A stretch of 46,300 nt of DNA. It comes from Desulfatibacillum alkenivorans DSM 16219 (GTDB lineage: Bacteria; Desulfobacterota; Desulfobacteria; Desulfobacterales; Desulfatibacillaceae). The notes beneath the pieces are model-generated. The model was not told the DNA's origin. It did not search any database and saw only the letters and a program-made list of their open reading frames with translations. Position 1 is the stretch's first letter, and each line of letters starts with the position of its first letter. The position numbers were made by a program, and so were the translations under genes. The stretch is from positions 1 through 46,300 of the forward strand of contig NZ_FQZU01000044.1 of the NCBI RefSeq assembly GCF_900142135.1, in the 5' to 3' direction. Shown here in pieces: positions 33,403-42,260 of this stretch.

Positions 33403-34143
33403 TTAGAGAATCTGGTCCATGAATTTCTGAAGCCTGGGGTGTTCCGGGTTTTCAAAGAAATGCTGGGGCGTTCCCACTTCCAGAATCTGGCCGTGATCCA
33501 TAAAAACCACCCGGTCCGCCACTTCCTTGGCAAAGCCCATTTCGTGGGTCACCACCACCATGGTCATGCCTTCCTTGGCCAGCTTGACCATGACGTCCAG
33601 GACCTCGCCGATCATTTCCGGGTCCAGGGCGCTGGTGGGCTCGTCAAAAAGCATGATTTTGGGATTCATGGCAAGGGCCCTGGCAATGGCCACGCGCTGC
33701 TGCTGTCCGCCGGAAAGCTGGGCCGGATATTGCCCGGCTTTGTCTTCGATGCCCACTTTGGCCAGCAATTTCATGGCGTAGGCCTCGGCCTCGGCTTTGG
33801 GCGTTTTGCGGAGCTTCCGGGGCGCCAGGGTCAGATTGTCGAGCACGCTCTTGTGGGGAAAGAGGTTGAAGCTTTGAAAGACCATGCCCAGTTCCATGCG
33901 GACCGCGTTGATGTTCACGTCCGGGTCGCAGATGTTATCTCCATCCACCACAAGTTCGCCGGAGTCGATGGTTTCCAACTGGTTGATGGCCCGGAGCAGG
34001 GTGCTTTTTCCCGATCCGGAAGGACCGATGATCACGACTTTTTCTCCTTGACTGACCTCCAGGGAGACGTTGTCCAGGGCCTTGAGCGTCCCGAAATACT
34101 TGCATGCATTGGCTATTCGTATGATGGGTTTATCGTTGATCAT
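33403..34143 (-). CDS. Polar amino-acid ABC transporter ATP-binding protein (GlnQ type)
   Basis: A 246-residue ATPase with Walker [11 protein letters not shown]-loop [11 protein letters not shown], signature LSGGQQQR, Walker [14 protein letters not shown] and switch His in VVTHEM. This is the full set of the polar amino-acid uptake family (GlnQ/HisP/ArtP). It overlaps the permease gene by 14 nt and shares its operon and the terminator at 33321-33360. It powers import of the amino acid bound by the protein encoded at 35200-35943; specificity is not readable from the ATPase. Confidence 0.93.
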   Translation of the reverse strand: MINDKPIIRIANACKYFGTLKALDNVSLEVSQGEKVVIIGPSGSGKSTLLRAINQLETIDSGELVVDGDNICDPDVNINAVRMELGMVFQSFNLFPHKSVLDNLTLAPRKLRKTPKAEAEAYAMKLLAKVGIEDKAGQYPAQLSGGQQQRVAIARALAMNPKIMLFDEPTSALDPEMIGEVLDVMVKLAKEGMTMVVVTHEMGFAKEVADRVVFMDHGQILEVGTPQHFFENPEHPRLQKFMDQIL

Positions 34144-34933
34144 GTTGGCCCAGCCTTTCCTCCATGATGCTAACCAGCTTGGATAAAATCAGGGTGATGA
34201 TTAAATAGACCACGGCGACCATGGTGTAGGTTTCAAAATAGTCGAAAGACGTGGAGGCGTACTCCCTGCCTCGCCTTAACAGGTCGGCCACGCCCAGGAT
34301 GGAGACCAGGGACGTATCCTTTAACAAGGCGATGAATTCGTTGCCCACGGGCGGCAGAATGGTGCGCCAGGCCTGGGGCAGGATGACGTACATCATGGTT
34401 TGGGCGCTGTTGAATCCCAACGAGCGGGCGGCTTCTGTCTGGCCTTTGTCGATGGAGTCGATGCCGGCGCGGAAAACCTCGCCCATATAGGCGCCGTAGC
34501 AAATGCTCATGGCGATGATAGCCGCCATTTTATCCGGCACCTGGATGAATTTGCCCAGGGCGTAGTACAAATAGAAAAGTTGAACCAGCAGAGGAATGCC
34601 GCGGACGATTTCCACGTAGGTGCTGGCCAGGATGTTAACGATCCAGATTTTGGACAAACGGCCCAGTCCCGTAAAAAAGCCGATGACAATGGCGAGCAGA
34701 ATGGATGAGAAGGTCACCTGGAAGGTGACGTAGATGCCGTCCTTCAGGAAAACCAGAATGTCCCTGTATTTGCCCGCCGTTTCCGCGTTGGGGTAAAAGA
34801 GCAGCCCCAACAGCACGGCGATGGCCAGAAAAAATGAAATCAGCCACGCGGAAAATAATCCCTTGTCGCTCTTTGATGGGATCGCCGCCCCATCCCCTAC
34901 GTCGATTTTAACCTGCTTTTTTTGATCAGCCAT
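34130..34933 (-). CDS. Polar amino-acid ABC transporter permease (HisM/GlnP type)
   Basis: A 267-residue membrane protein. About 25 charged, soluble residues precede a first helix ([20 protein letters not shown]). The transporter core has [20 protein letters not shown] and the EAA loop [20 protein letters not shown], which contacts the ATPase. It has about six helices in total. A single permease gene suggests a homodimeric channel. It starts 266 bp after the binding-protein gene, with a terminator in that gap. Confidence 0.92.
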   Translation of the reverse strand: MADQKKQVKIDVGDGAAIPSKSDKGLFSAWLISFFLAIAVLLGLLFYPNAETAGKYRDILVFLKDGIYVTFQVTFSSILLAIVIGFFTGLGRLSKIWIVNILASTYVEIVRGIPLLVQLFYLYYALGKFIQVPDKMAAIIAMSICYGAYMGEVFRAGIDSIDKGQTEAARSLGFNSAQTMMYVILPQAWRTILPPVGNEFIALLKDTSLVSILGVADLLRRGREYASTSFDYFETYTMVAVVYLIITLILSKLVSIMEERLGQHDQR

Positions 34934-35153
34934 AACCTGCCCTGACGCTTTCCGTGATTTCTCCGGTTATTGTATTTTTTGGGATATGGGCCAAAAAGGA
35001 TTTATCCTGCGAAACGGCTAACATGATGGCGCTTTTACAAAAAGAAGGAAGTTCGCGCAAGAACAAATTGTTCTCTTTGAGACGGCAGAAAGGTGGAGGC
35101 GTCCTGCCTTGGTTCCAGCGGGGCCCGTCATCATTTCGGGTTAGCGTTTCAAC

Positions 35154-35188
35154 CCAAAAAAAACGCAGGGGCTTTTGGCCCCTGCGTT
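35154..35188 (-). terminator. Terminator between binding protein and permease genes
   Basis: An 11-bp stem pairs 35162-35172 with 35178-35188 (AACGCAGGGGC and its complement) around TTTTG. On the minus strand it is followed by eight T residues. It lies 12 nt past the binding-protein stop. It should end most transcripts after the first gene and so give excess binding protein over permease. Confidence 0.88.
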
Positions 35189-35199
35189 GGATTCAGACC

Positions 35200-35943
35200 T
35201 TATTGGCCAATCCATTTGGCCTTAAGTTCTTTTTCGATGCCCTTTTCCTTGACGGCGGCGATGCCTTTGTTCACCAGGTCCAGGACTTCCTTGTTGCCCT
35301 TTTTCACGGCGATGCCGTAGTATTCCACGTCGCCGGCTTCGATGACCGCGGCGATTTTCAGGGCGCCCTTGTAGCGCTCATTCTGCAGGGCGTAGTTGGC
35401 GGCGACGGGATCGTCGCAGACCACGGCGGCGATGCGGCCGTTAAAAAGGTCTTCCACAGCCAGACCCACTTCGTCGTAGGTCTTGGAGATGACGCCTTCT
35501 TCGGCCTTAACGGCAAAGGTGCCGGTGGTGCTGATCTGAGAGCCGACTTTCTGGCCCACCAGGTCTTTCAGGCTGGTGACGGTGGAGTCTTTAGGCACGA
35601 TCACAGCTTGCTTAACCCGGAAGTACGGGGTGCTGAAATCCATGGTTTCCTTCCGGTCTTCCGTAATGGAAACGGAGGAGCAGATAGCGTCGTACTTGCC
35701 GGCGTCCAGACCGGCGAAAATGCCGTCCCAGGCCACAGCCTTGAATTCGGCTTTGAAACCGGCTTCTTTGGCGGCTGCTTTCATGTAGTCAATGGCGTAT
35801 CCTACGATGTCCTTGTTGGCGTCCACAAATTCCATGGGCGGCCAGGTGGAGTCGGTGGCGAATACAATGGTTTTTTCGCTTGCAAGCGCGGGGCAGGCAA
35901 ACAAGGAGACTGCCAGGGCAATCAGCATCAGTTTCTTCAACAT
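35200..35943 (-). CDS. Periplasmic polar amino-acid-binding protein (SBP family 3)
   Basis: A 247-residue protein with a signal peptide (MLKKLMLIALAVSLFACPALA, likely cut after residue 21). The mature part begins SEKTIVFATDSTWPPMEFVD, the family 3 opening. KAAAKEAGF, GKYDAICSSVSITEDRKETMDFSTPYF and VGQKVGSQ are further family 3 landmarks. GGAGGA lies 6 nt before ATG 35943. It delivers an amino acid to the permease/ATPase encoded downstream. Preference between glutamine, arginine, cystine and related ligands cannot be decided here. Confidence 0.92.
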   Translation of the reverse strand: MLKKLMLIALAVSLFACPALASEKTIVFATDSTWPPMEFVDANKDIVGYAIDYMKAAAKEAGFKAEFKAVAWDGIFAGLDAGKYDAICSSVSITEDRKETMDFSTPYFRVKQAVIVPKDSTVTSLKDLVGQKVGSQISTTGTFAVKAEEGVISKTYDEVGLAVEDLFNGRIAAVVCDDPVAANYALQNERYKGALKIAAVIEAGDVEYYGIAVKKGNKEVLDLVNKGIAAVKEKGIEKELKAKWIGQ

Positions 35944-36053
35944 GTTAATTCCTCCTTCGATGGTGTTTGGGATTGGGGGTTGAACCTTGTTAGGTTTTCG
36001 TTACGATTTTGACGCATGTTAACTCAACAAAGATTGGTATGTAAACAAAAAAT

Positions 36054-36968
36054 TCAGGGAGTTCCGTTATTGCCTTGGGGTTTTCTCTTGGGAACAAACA
36101 CCCATAATTGAGCCACCAGCATTCCGGCCAGCATTAAGCCTGCGCCGATAAAGGAGCGAGCGGTCATGCTCTCCCCCAAAAACAGCCATCCCGATACAGC
36201 CGCAGTTACTGCCTCCAACTGCAATATAATCGCGGCATGAGCGGCGGGGGAATCCTTCTGGCCGATTATCTGCAGCGTAAAGCCGACGGCCACGGATCCG
36301 ATTCCTCCATATAACAACGCATAGCGCGAAGCCCACAAGCCCTCCCAGGTGATCGTCTCGCAGCATAGGGCGTAAATCAGGCTGAGAACGGCGCAGACAA
36401 AAGCCTGGCCGAACCCCAGCATAAAGGAATCCATCCGGGGGGAAAAATAACCCACAACCAGAACATGAACCGCCCACATAAACGCGCAAATCAACACCAG
36501 GCCGTCGCCGGGCGCCAGATTGAACGAATCCGTTACGCTCAGAAGATACATGCCCGTTACGGCCAGGGGAAGGGCCAGCCACAGGCCCAGGTCAGGCTTT
36601 TGCTTGAAAGCCAAACCCAAAATGGGAACCATAATCACATAAAGGCCGGTGATAAAGCCCGCCTTGCCCGCTGTAGTCTCAACCAAGCCGACCTGCTGAA
36701 AGTTGATTCCAAAACACATGACCGTGCCGGCCACGATCATCCCCAATAAGGGCAGCCATTTGGGGACGCCGGGCAGGGGAAGGGAAGGGCGCTTTGATCT
36801 GAAATAGGCGATGGGCGCCAGGCAAAGAGCGCCCAAGGCGAACCGCAGGCCTGAAAACGAAACCGGATCCATGTTTTGCATGGCCGAACGTTGAAACACA
36901 AAGGTGGAGCCCCAGACCAGGGCTGCGGTAAGCAAGATAAGATTGGCTTTTAAAACTTTTACATTCAT
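36054..36968 (-). CDS. EamA-family (DMT superfamily) transporter
   Basis: A 304-residue protein with ten hydrophobic helices in two EamA repeats. Repeat 1 begins LILLTAALVWGSTFVFQRSA and contains PVSFSGLRFALGALCL. Repeat 2 contains YGGIGSVAVGFTLQIIGQK, LEAVTAAVSGWLFLGE and GAGLMLAGMLVAQ. The family exports amino acids and other metabolites. Substrate is unknown. It stands alone, upstream of the binding-protein gene on the same strand with about 110 bp between. Confidence 0.92.
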   Translation of the reverse strand: MNVKVLKANLILLTAALVWGSTFVFQRSAMQNMDPVSFSGLRFALGALCLAPIAYFRSKRPSLPLPGVPKWLPLLGMIVAGTVMCFGINFQQVGLVETTAGKAGFITGLYVIMVPILGLAFKQKPDLGLWLALPLAVTGMYLLSVTDSFNLAPGDGLVLICAFMWAVHVLVVGYFSPRMDSFMLGFGQAFVCAVLSLIYALCCETITWEGLWASRYALLYGGIGSVAVGFTLQIIGQKDSPAAHAAIILQLEAVTAAVSGWLFLGESMTARSFIGAGLMLAGMLVAQLWVFVPKRKPQGNNGTP

Positions 36969-37047
36969 TCCTGGATAAAACCTTATACCCGTCCGAAGCC
37001 TGATTAAGTTGCGTTCAAACTATGAATTAAAATCCAAGGCAAGTCCG

Positions 37048-37112
37048 CAAAGACACTGGATCCCGGCTTGCGGACCATCCCGTATAGCGGATCGCCCTTG
37101 CCGGGATGACGG
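37048..37112 (-). repeat. Dispersed palindromic repeat, block 2 (inverted copy)
   Basis: This is the reverse complement of the unit at 29251-29315, with shared ends CAAAGACACTGGATCCCGG and GCCGGGATGACGG. Confidence 0.75.
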
Positions 37113-37208
37113 ACTGCTGGGCGCCCAAATAGACCGGAGCGGGTGATGAGCACGCTGCAAATTAGGAAACGTCTCCAAAACCAATTTGGCGCGGCTGCCT
37201 CAGGTCTT

Positions 37209-37294
37209 CGTCATCCCCGTGGAGAGAAGTGGCGGGATGATTGCGGCTGTATGCAATCATCGTGACGCATTCTCGGAAACGGGGACCCAGCGTC
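37209..37294 (-). repeat. Dispersed palindromic repeat, block 1 (inverted copy)
   Basis: This is the reverse complement of the unit at 29102-29190, with shared ends CGTCATCCCCGTGG and CGGGGACCCAGCGTC. Block order is also reversed, so the whole composite element is inverted relative to the 29-kb copy. Confidence 0.75.
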
Positions 37295-37550
37295 CCTTTT
37301 ATAAACCGTATTCGGACTACTTGGATAATGCCTCAAATTTACTTGAACGACAGCAACTTGCTTTAAGGCTCCAATTTAAGAGGCTGCCTTGAAGGGGCGG
37401 CGTCCCTTTAACCGATTTTTTCATGTGCATCCTCAGAGCCAAACGCCCGAAAGACAAGGCGTCATACCACTTCATACCCGGGAAGGAAAGCATGAAAAAC
37501 AAATAACGGCCGGGCGCCCGGTAAGCATCGGCCATGAATGAAAGTAATGC

Positions 37551-38239
37551 TCAGGGAAGGTTTTCGACGCCCCTTTCAAGAAGGGCTTCCTGCAGCAACG
37601 CCTTTTGCACGCGCAGCACCACGGCCGCCGCCAGGGGCAAACCCGGAAAACGCATGCACAGGGGCGCGACGGTGCGCAGGCCGGCCGCGGCGATCCAGCC
37701 CGCTTTTGGGGATTCCTGGTAGTAAAAGAGCGCCAGGAGGGTGATGGTTGACAAAAGAGTATACGGAGAGTGGGTGAAAATACCCGAAGCAAAGGCGGTT
37801 GTGGGCACGTTGACGCTTGGATACGCGACCGACAAAAATGTCGGCGTGGGTCCAGGCCGAATAAATCTCCCGAAAATCCAGCCTGCTATAAGAACGGAAG
37901 CCCAATAGCACAGGGTGTTGAAGCCTTTTATGAACAGGATCGGCCGGAAATGCCCGGCGGCTTTCACAATGGCTCCGATGATGTCCGGATATCCCGGCGG
38001 GACGAAAGACTCAGGCGGATGTCCCGGCGCGTCCAACGGGACGAGCCTTCCCCGTTGATAAACGGCTTGGCCCAGGTTCCGTTGATCAGGGCGTTAAACG
38101 ACAAATACGGCAACGCGCCGGTCGTCAAAGCCAGAGCCGTCCGAAACATCCAGGCCGTAATACGGACGTTTCGCTTTGCAAAATCGCTGACAAAGGGCGC
38201 ATCGCCTGAGCAAGCGTTCTTGTTCAGCGTCGCCTTCAT
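37551..38239 (-). pseudogene. Decayed, truncated GT39/ArnT-like glycosyltransferase
   Basis: Two overlapping frames read as one broken membrane protein. The first (from ATG 38239) has a membrane segment, RTALALTTGALPYLSFNAL, then NGTWAKPFINGEG. Around 38030 the sense moves to another frame: PPESFVPPGYPDIIGAIVK, KGFNTLCYWASVLIAGWIFG, SVNVPTTAFASGIFTHSPY. This matches the order of the N-terminal half of GT39-like mannosyltransferases: first helix, PPGYP loop, then stacked helices. The frame ends at 37551, and the C-terminal half is missing. A frameshift plus truncation makes it non-functional. Family assignment is by pattern memory only. Confidence 0.45.
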
Positions 38240-38390
38240 GAGCCTGGTTTTTTCGCCAGGAAAAGTAGTTGGCGCCGCTATGGGCAGTTGGCCTAAAACG
38301 CGGGCTGCATAAGGGCCCCACCCTTGTTATGATAAAGAAGATGGGGTCATATTGCATAAAGGAGGAAAAAAGTCTGCACTTTCAGGGTGA

Positions 38391-38418
38391 TTGGTTTTTG
38401 CGAGTCGTTAAAAGGGAT
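38391..38418. repeat. Imperfect duplicate of the lonB 3' end
   Basis: TTGGTTTTTGCGAGTCG and the following TTAAAAGGGAT resemble 38479-38509, which encodes the last residues of the Lon protein. This suggests a short tandem duplication downstream of the gene. Confidence 0.5.
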
Positions 38419-38426
38419 GTGAGGGA

Positions 38427-38440
38427 GCCCCTTGCGGGGC
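38427..38440 (-). terminator. Weak hairpin after lonB
   Basis: GCCCC-TTGC-GGGGC forms a short GC-rich hairpin 29 nt past the lonB stop on the minus strand. The nearest T-run (CCCTTTTAAC) starts about 10 nt further on. It is a poor terminator, but the only candidate. Confidence 0.3.
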
Positions 38441-38468
38441 CCCCATAAGCCGTACCAGCACCCCAAAG

Positions 38469-40757
38469 TTATGCGGCATTGGCTTTTTGCGAGTCGTCAA
38501 GAGAGGGATTTTTCATCCGTTGGATGAAAAGGAGGTCTTTGCGGCTTCTTTGGGTTATACGATCCTCAACTTCGGCCTTATCCAGGCCCATGAGGATCTT
38601 GTAGGCATTGTATTTGGTTTTGCAGAAATATACGTCAAAGGGATCGTTCTCCCCTTCGGTGCGGTAAATGCGCACGCCGGGAATATCGTCCTTTTGGATG
38701 TACCGGCAATGGGCGTTCACCAAAAGGGGTTCGATATCCTGCATATTCTGCCAGGGCACGCAGGCGCCTTCCATCCCGAGATCGATGTCCATGATGGAAC
38801 GGACCTTTTCCGTGACCCCGCCCACGGCGAGAATAATGTCGCCGGTGAGCGATCCGGTGACTCCGTACTTCTGGTTCACCGGCTCTTTAATAAAATCGGA
38901 TATGAGAGCAATGTCCATGGCGACAGAGGCGCTGTCGCCCTCCACGCCGCCGTGGACTTGTATGTATTCCACATGCATTTCGTAGCCCACGTAAGGGGCG
39001 CCGATGGTTTTCAAAACCTTTTTGATGGATGCGCGCACGTTCTGGGCCGCGGCTTTGGCGATGTCGCCCAGTTTGCCGGGGGCAGACACAACGTCCGCTC
39101 CTCCTGCGTTCACCTGGCAGTGGATGGGCAGGGGATGGCCGAACATCCTGCCGCTGGAGCGGGAGGAGATGACGGCGAGGCCCACCACGTAGCCGATGGA
39201 GTCGGTGATGGCGCTGATGTATTTTTTCAGGGCCTTTTTATGCTCCATCACTTCCTTGGCGATGGCGCCTTCCAGGCTCAGATGCTCGTCCATGGCGTAA
39301 CGCACGTGCCTGGCTTCCACCAGGGGCGAGTTTTCCAGGATGGCTTCCAGTTCGGCGGTTTTGATGATGCCGTTGAAAGGCCTGAGCAAGGCTGTCAGCT
39401 TTCCTTCGGAGGCGCAGCAGCGGAGCTCCTTGACGATCTCCATGATGGCGTTCCGGGAGAAATCCCGTTCCTTCAGCGTATAATCGCTTGGCAGGGCCCG
39501 GCCGAAAATCACGCCGCTTCTTTTGCGTACGCCGTCGTAGCCTTCGCTGTCTATGACGTCTTTCCACGCGCCCATAAAGGCTTTACCCAGGTTGTCCACT
39601 TCCTGTTTTATGTATTGGGCTGCTTCCAGGGTGGTTTCCAGGCTTTCGGGCACCGCGCTTTCCATCTGGACGATTTCGCCCTTATCCTCCACGCGGCTCA
39701 GGAACGCGCCGTCTCCTTCGTCTTGAAGGTACTGCAAGGTGTCGTGGTTGCAGCAGGCGATGATGATATTGTCGGCATGGAGGGATGTCTCGGAGCGGTC
39801 GGCGGCGCCGCTGCCCGTGTCGCGTCCGCCTTCCAGGACGTATTCCTTGTTTTGCATGATCTCCAGGAGGTCGGACATGTAGCCCACTTTGACCATGGTT
39901 TTCAGCTCGTCAATATAGATGATGGGAGCTTTGGCGTGGGCGCCCAGGTAGGCCCTTTTGTGCGCGGGCGTCTGGAGATTGCTGGACTGATACGGATCGT
40001 GCCGGAACCCGCCTTTCATGTTCCGGGCGTTGGGCTCGGAAATGCGGGCCATGAGATCCTTGTCCTTCCTGGGATCGTACAACACTTCAGGCACCTGATC
40101 CTGGAGATGCTTGACCGCCACCCGGCGGGAGTCGCTGTTTTCCCGCTGGATCTTTTCCTGGGCCTTGTGGTTGTTCTCCTGCATGATCATGAAGATGGCG
40201 CCCATGCCTGTCAGGCCGGTTGCAATAAAGGCCGGAGGATAAAACACGCCGCCAATGGCCGTGGCCAGGGTCGCCAAAAGCAGGCCGTTGCGAATCTTTT
40301 TGACGGACTTGATTTCTTCGGCCAGGGAGAACTCGTCCATGCTGTTCCCGGCGTCTTCAATGGCGTGGTGGACGCTCATGATGCGCTGTTCCAGCTTTTC
40401 CGGGTTTTCGTAGGCGAAACGCACATGGTTGCGGTCCTTGCCCGGATAAGCGGCGATGGCGCATTTAGGCCTTAGGTACTCGCCCATGGAACGGTCCAGG
40501 ACTTCCTGAAACATGTTGGCCAAAAGGGATTTGCCCGTGCCCGGCCGGCCCACCATAAGGATGTGGCCCCTGTTCTGGGCGATCTTCCGAATCGAGGACT
40601 TGGCCCTGTTCTGAAAGATGACCTTTTCAATCGGGTCTTTGGGTATGGAAATCTCCGAAGTGTCCTCTATGCCCGAAAGCCGTTCCTGCAGCTTTTCAGG
40701 ATAGTGAAGCAGTTGCTCAATACGGACGTAATCTTCGGGCTTGTAGGCGCTATCCAT
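38469..40757 (-). CDS. lonB: ATP-dependent Lon-type protease, membrane-anchored LonB form
   Basis: A 762-residue protein. The AAA+ module has Walker A GRPGTGKS (70-77) and Walker B APIIYIDEL (277-285). Between them is an insertion with two membrane helices (about 157-193: LLLATLATAIGG and IATGLTGMGAIFMIM). The C-terminal protease has Ser609 in EGDSAS and Lys651 in GVTEKV, 42 residues apart as in Lon dyads. No N-terminal substrate-binding LON domain exists. Helix insertion between the Walker motifs and loss of the N-domain are features of archaeal-type LonB. It should degrade membrane or damaged proteins from the cytoplasmic face. It follows the unrecognised 394-residue gene by 54 bp, probably in one operon. 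Confidence 0.9.
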   Translation of the reverse strand: MDSAYKPEDYVRIEQLLHYPEKLQERLSGIEDTSEISIPKDPIEKVIFQNRAKSSIRKIAQNRGHILMVGRPGTGKSLLANMFQEVLDRSMGEYLRPKCAIAAYPGKDRNHVRFAYENPEKLEQRIMSVHHAIEDAGNSMDEFSLAEEIKSVKKIRNGLLLATLATAIGGVFYPPAFIATGLTGMGAIFMIMQENNHKAQEKIQRENSDSRRVAVKHLQDQVPEVLYDPRKDKDLMARISEPNARNMKGGFRHDPYQSSNLQTPAHKRAYLGAHAKAPIIYIDELKTMVKVGYMSDLLEIMQNKEYVLEGGRDTGSGAADRSETSLHADNIIIACCNHDTLQYLQDEGDGAFLSRVEDKGEIVQMESAVPESLETTLEAAQYIKQEVDNLGKAFMGAWKDVIDSEGYDGVRKRSGVIFGRALPSDYTLKERDFSRNAIMEIVKELRCCASEGKLTALLRPFNGIIKTAELEAILENSPLVEARHVRYAMDEHLSLEGAIAKEVMEHKKALKKYISAITDSIGYVVGLAVISSRSSGRMFGHPLPIHCQVNAGGADVVSAPGKLGDIAKAAAQNVRASIKKVLKTIGAPYVGYEMHVEYIQVHGGVEGDSASVAMDIALISDFIKEPVNQKYGVTGSLTGDIILAVGGVTEKVRSIMDIDLGMEGACVPWQNMQDIEPLLVNAHCRYIQKDDIPGVRIYRTEGENDPFDVYFCKTKYNAYKILMGLDKAEVEDRITQRSRKDLLFIQRMKNPSLDDSQKANAA

Positions 40758-40811
40758 TCTTATAATAGTCTCCTAAAACGATCCCCAACTCGCCGTTCCC
40801 TCGGCCTCTTG

Positions 40812-41996
40812 TTACTGTACGCCCCGGATGGCGTCCAAAAGATAGTAAGTCCCGGCATCGGATACCGAAGTCATCTTGCTGATTTCCGAGTATAACTCAG
40901 GCAGTTCCGCCTTGATGCTGTCCAGGGCTTTAAAATCGTGCATCACCGATATGGTGGTGAATACCTTGTCCTGCTCATCCCCGGTCTTGGGGATGTACGA
41001 AAATGCTATGCCAAACTGCTTGGTGTTCAACGAATGCATGACCGCGTCCATCTCGCTGAGCCCAATGTCGTAGGTCTCAAAAGCCTGCCTGTAAATCTCG
41101 GGAATCCGGGACGTGGAGTACCCGATCTCCATGTGATGGTTGAACAGGATTTTCGCCGCCATGGCTTTGCCTTCCATGCACTGATCCATGGCTTCTTTCA
41201 TTTTCGGGTTGATGCGCAGGCAATTTTCCAAAAGCTGAATGTACTGTATGGTGTCCAGTTCCTGAACTTCAAACTTCACCCGGTTGTCGTCGTCCAGGAC
41301 AAAGGCCTTGGTTTCGCCCCTGTGCATGAAGGTCACCAGCCGGTAGGACTTCTGATTATCGTAGCCGTCAAAGTCGTAGGCGCCCATTTCGAACAGGCCG
41401 TTGGCCACATAAGCCCTGTCCAGGGTCACTCCCACGTCCAGGGTGATGCCCTCGGCGATATAGGCCACTTTGTCCTCCAGGCAGCCCTTGATGAGCAGTT
41501 GGGAGCGATTTTTGCCGAAATCCTCGCAAATGCCCACAATGTCCTTCACCCGCGCGAGATCCAATCCGTTAACCTGCTTGATGACCGAATTGTAGGGCCG
41601 CAACTGGCTTTCAATCCGCTCCAGGTGCTTTTCCAGTTCCTTGCTGTCCAAGGCGGAGCATGTGTTTTCCCTGGGGCTCATAAGGATCTGCGGCTCCATG
41701 GGCCTTTCCTTGAACATGCCGTGCATGAACCGGGGCAGAACTCTTTTGATCTTCGCCTTGAACCGGTTGGAAAAGGGTTCAATTTCATGGACTTCGCAGC
41801 CGACAAGCCTTTTCTTCACCTCTATGGGTTTGGGTCCCAGCATATAATAGGCCAGGTCGGAAATTCTGTATTCCTTAACCGTGACCACTTCCGCCCCTTC
41901 CAGGATCAACCGAAGGTCCAGGTCGCGATATCTCCCTTCGGAAATAATCCAGATCCCATCGGGGCATACAACTTTTTCACAAGCAAATGCCTTCAT
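40812..41996 (-). CDS. Unrecognised protein co-oriented with lonB
   Basis: A 394-residue protein from ATG 41996, which has GAGGT about 9 nt upstream; a GTG at 42011 would add five residues. It appears soluble: no signal peptide or membrane helix. The N-terminal about 90 residues look like a small beta-rich domain (VVCPDGIWIISEG, EGAEVVTVKEYRISD). A charged helical segment (about 115-160) and a mixed alpha/beta region (VGVTLDRAYVANGLFEMG, TKAFVLDDDNRVKFEV) follow. I do not recognise a family. It probably shares a transcript with lonB, which suggests an adaptor, substrate or regulator of the protease; that is inference. Confidence 0.75.
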   Translation of the reverse strand: MKAFACEKVVCPDGIWIISEGRYRDLDLRLILEGAEVVTVKEYRISDLAYYMLGPKPIEVKKRLVGCEVHEIEPFSNRFKAKIKRVLPRFMHGMFKERPMEPQILMSPRENTCSALDSKELEKHLERIESQLRPYNSVIKQVNGLDLARVKDIVGICEDFGKNRSQLLIKGCLEDKVAYIAEGITLDVGVTLDRAYVANGLFEMGAYDFDGYDNQKSYRLVTFMHRGETKAFVLDDDNRVKFEVQELDTIQYIQLLENCLRINPKMKEAMDQCMEGKAMAAKILFNHHMEIGYSTSRIPEIYRQAFETYDIGLSEMDAVMHSLNTKQFGIAFSYIPKTGDEQDKVFTTISVMHDFKALDSIKAELPELYSEISKMTSVSDAGTYYLLDAIRGVQ

Positions 41997-42223
41997 CAGG
42001 ACAAACCTCACGTAAATATTGGACCCAGTAGAATCAGTGAAACCCTGCCAGGAGCCGGTTCCCGTACAGCGGAACCACTGGGTCCCTTAGCAGTGTGGCT
42101 TATACAAATGGCAAGATCGGCGCCAAGAAAAAATTGATAGTCGTTAATTTTTTAATAGGCTGCATTTAAAGGAAATATTTATGTTGTGGAGGGAGAGGTG
42201 GTTTCCTGGAAAGTGAGGTTGGG

Positions 42224-42260
42224 GCCGACAAAATTGTAGGCGGCCTACGATTTTGTCGGC
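42224..42260 (-). repeat. 37-bp near-perfect palindrome at the 3' end of the response-regulator gene
   Basis: Arms 42224-42241 and 42243-42260 pair over 18 bp with one mismatch (GCCGACAAAATTGTAGGC with its complement) around a single base. The right arm encodes the last residues and stop of the regulator gene. It may act as a transcription terminator, but no T-run follows on the minus strand. Confidence 0.6.

Larger units (their letters stand above)
36969..37550. other. Gene-free stretch with inverted copies of the dispersed repeat
   Basis: This 582-bp region holds two repeat units (37048-37112 and 37209-37294), in the opposite orientation to those at 29.1-29.3 kb. No supported ORF is present; short frames at 37186-37392 and 37317-37535 consist largely of repeat or low-feature sequence. 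Confidence 0.55.

Noticed and set aside
42020-42095. Further copy of the 29/37-kb repeat near ACTGGGTCCC
   Set aside because: Only the CACTGGGTCCC end and a short hairpin (GTTCC...GGAAC) are recognisable; too little to call a copy.
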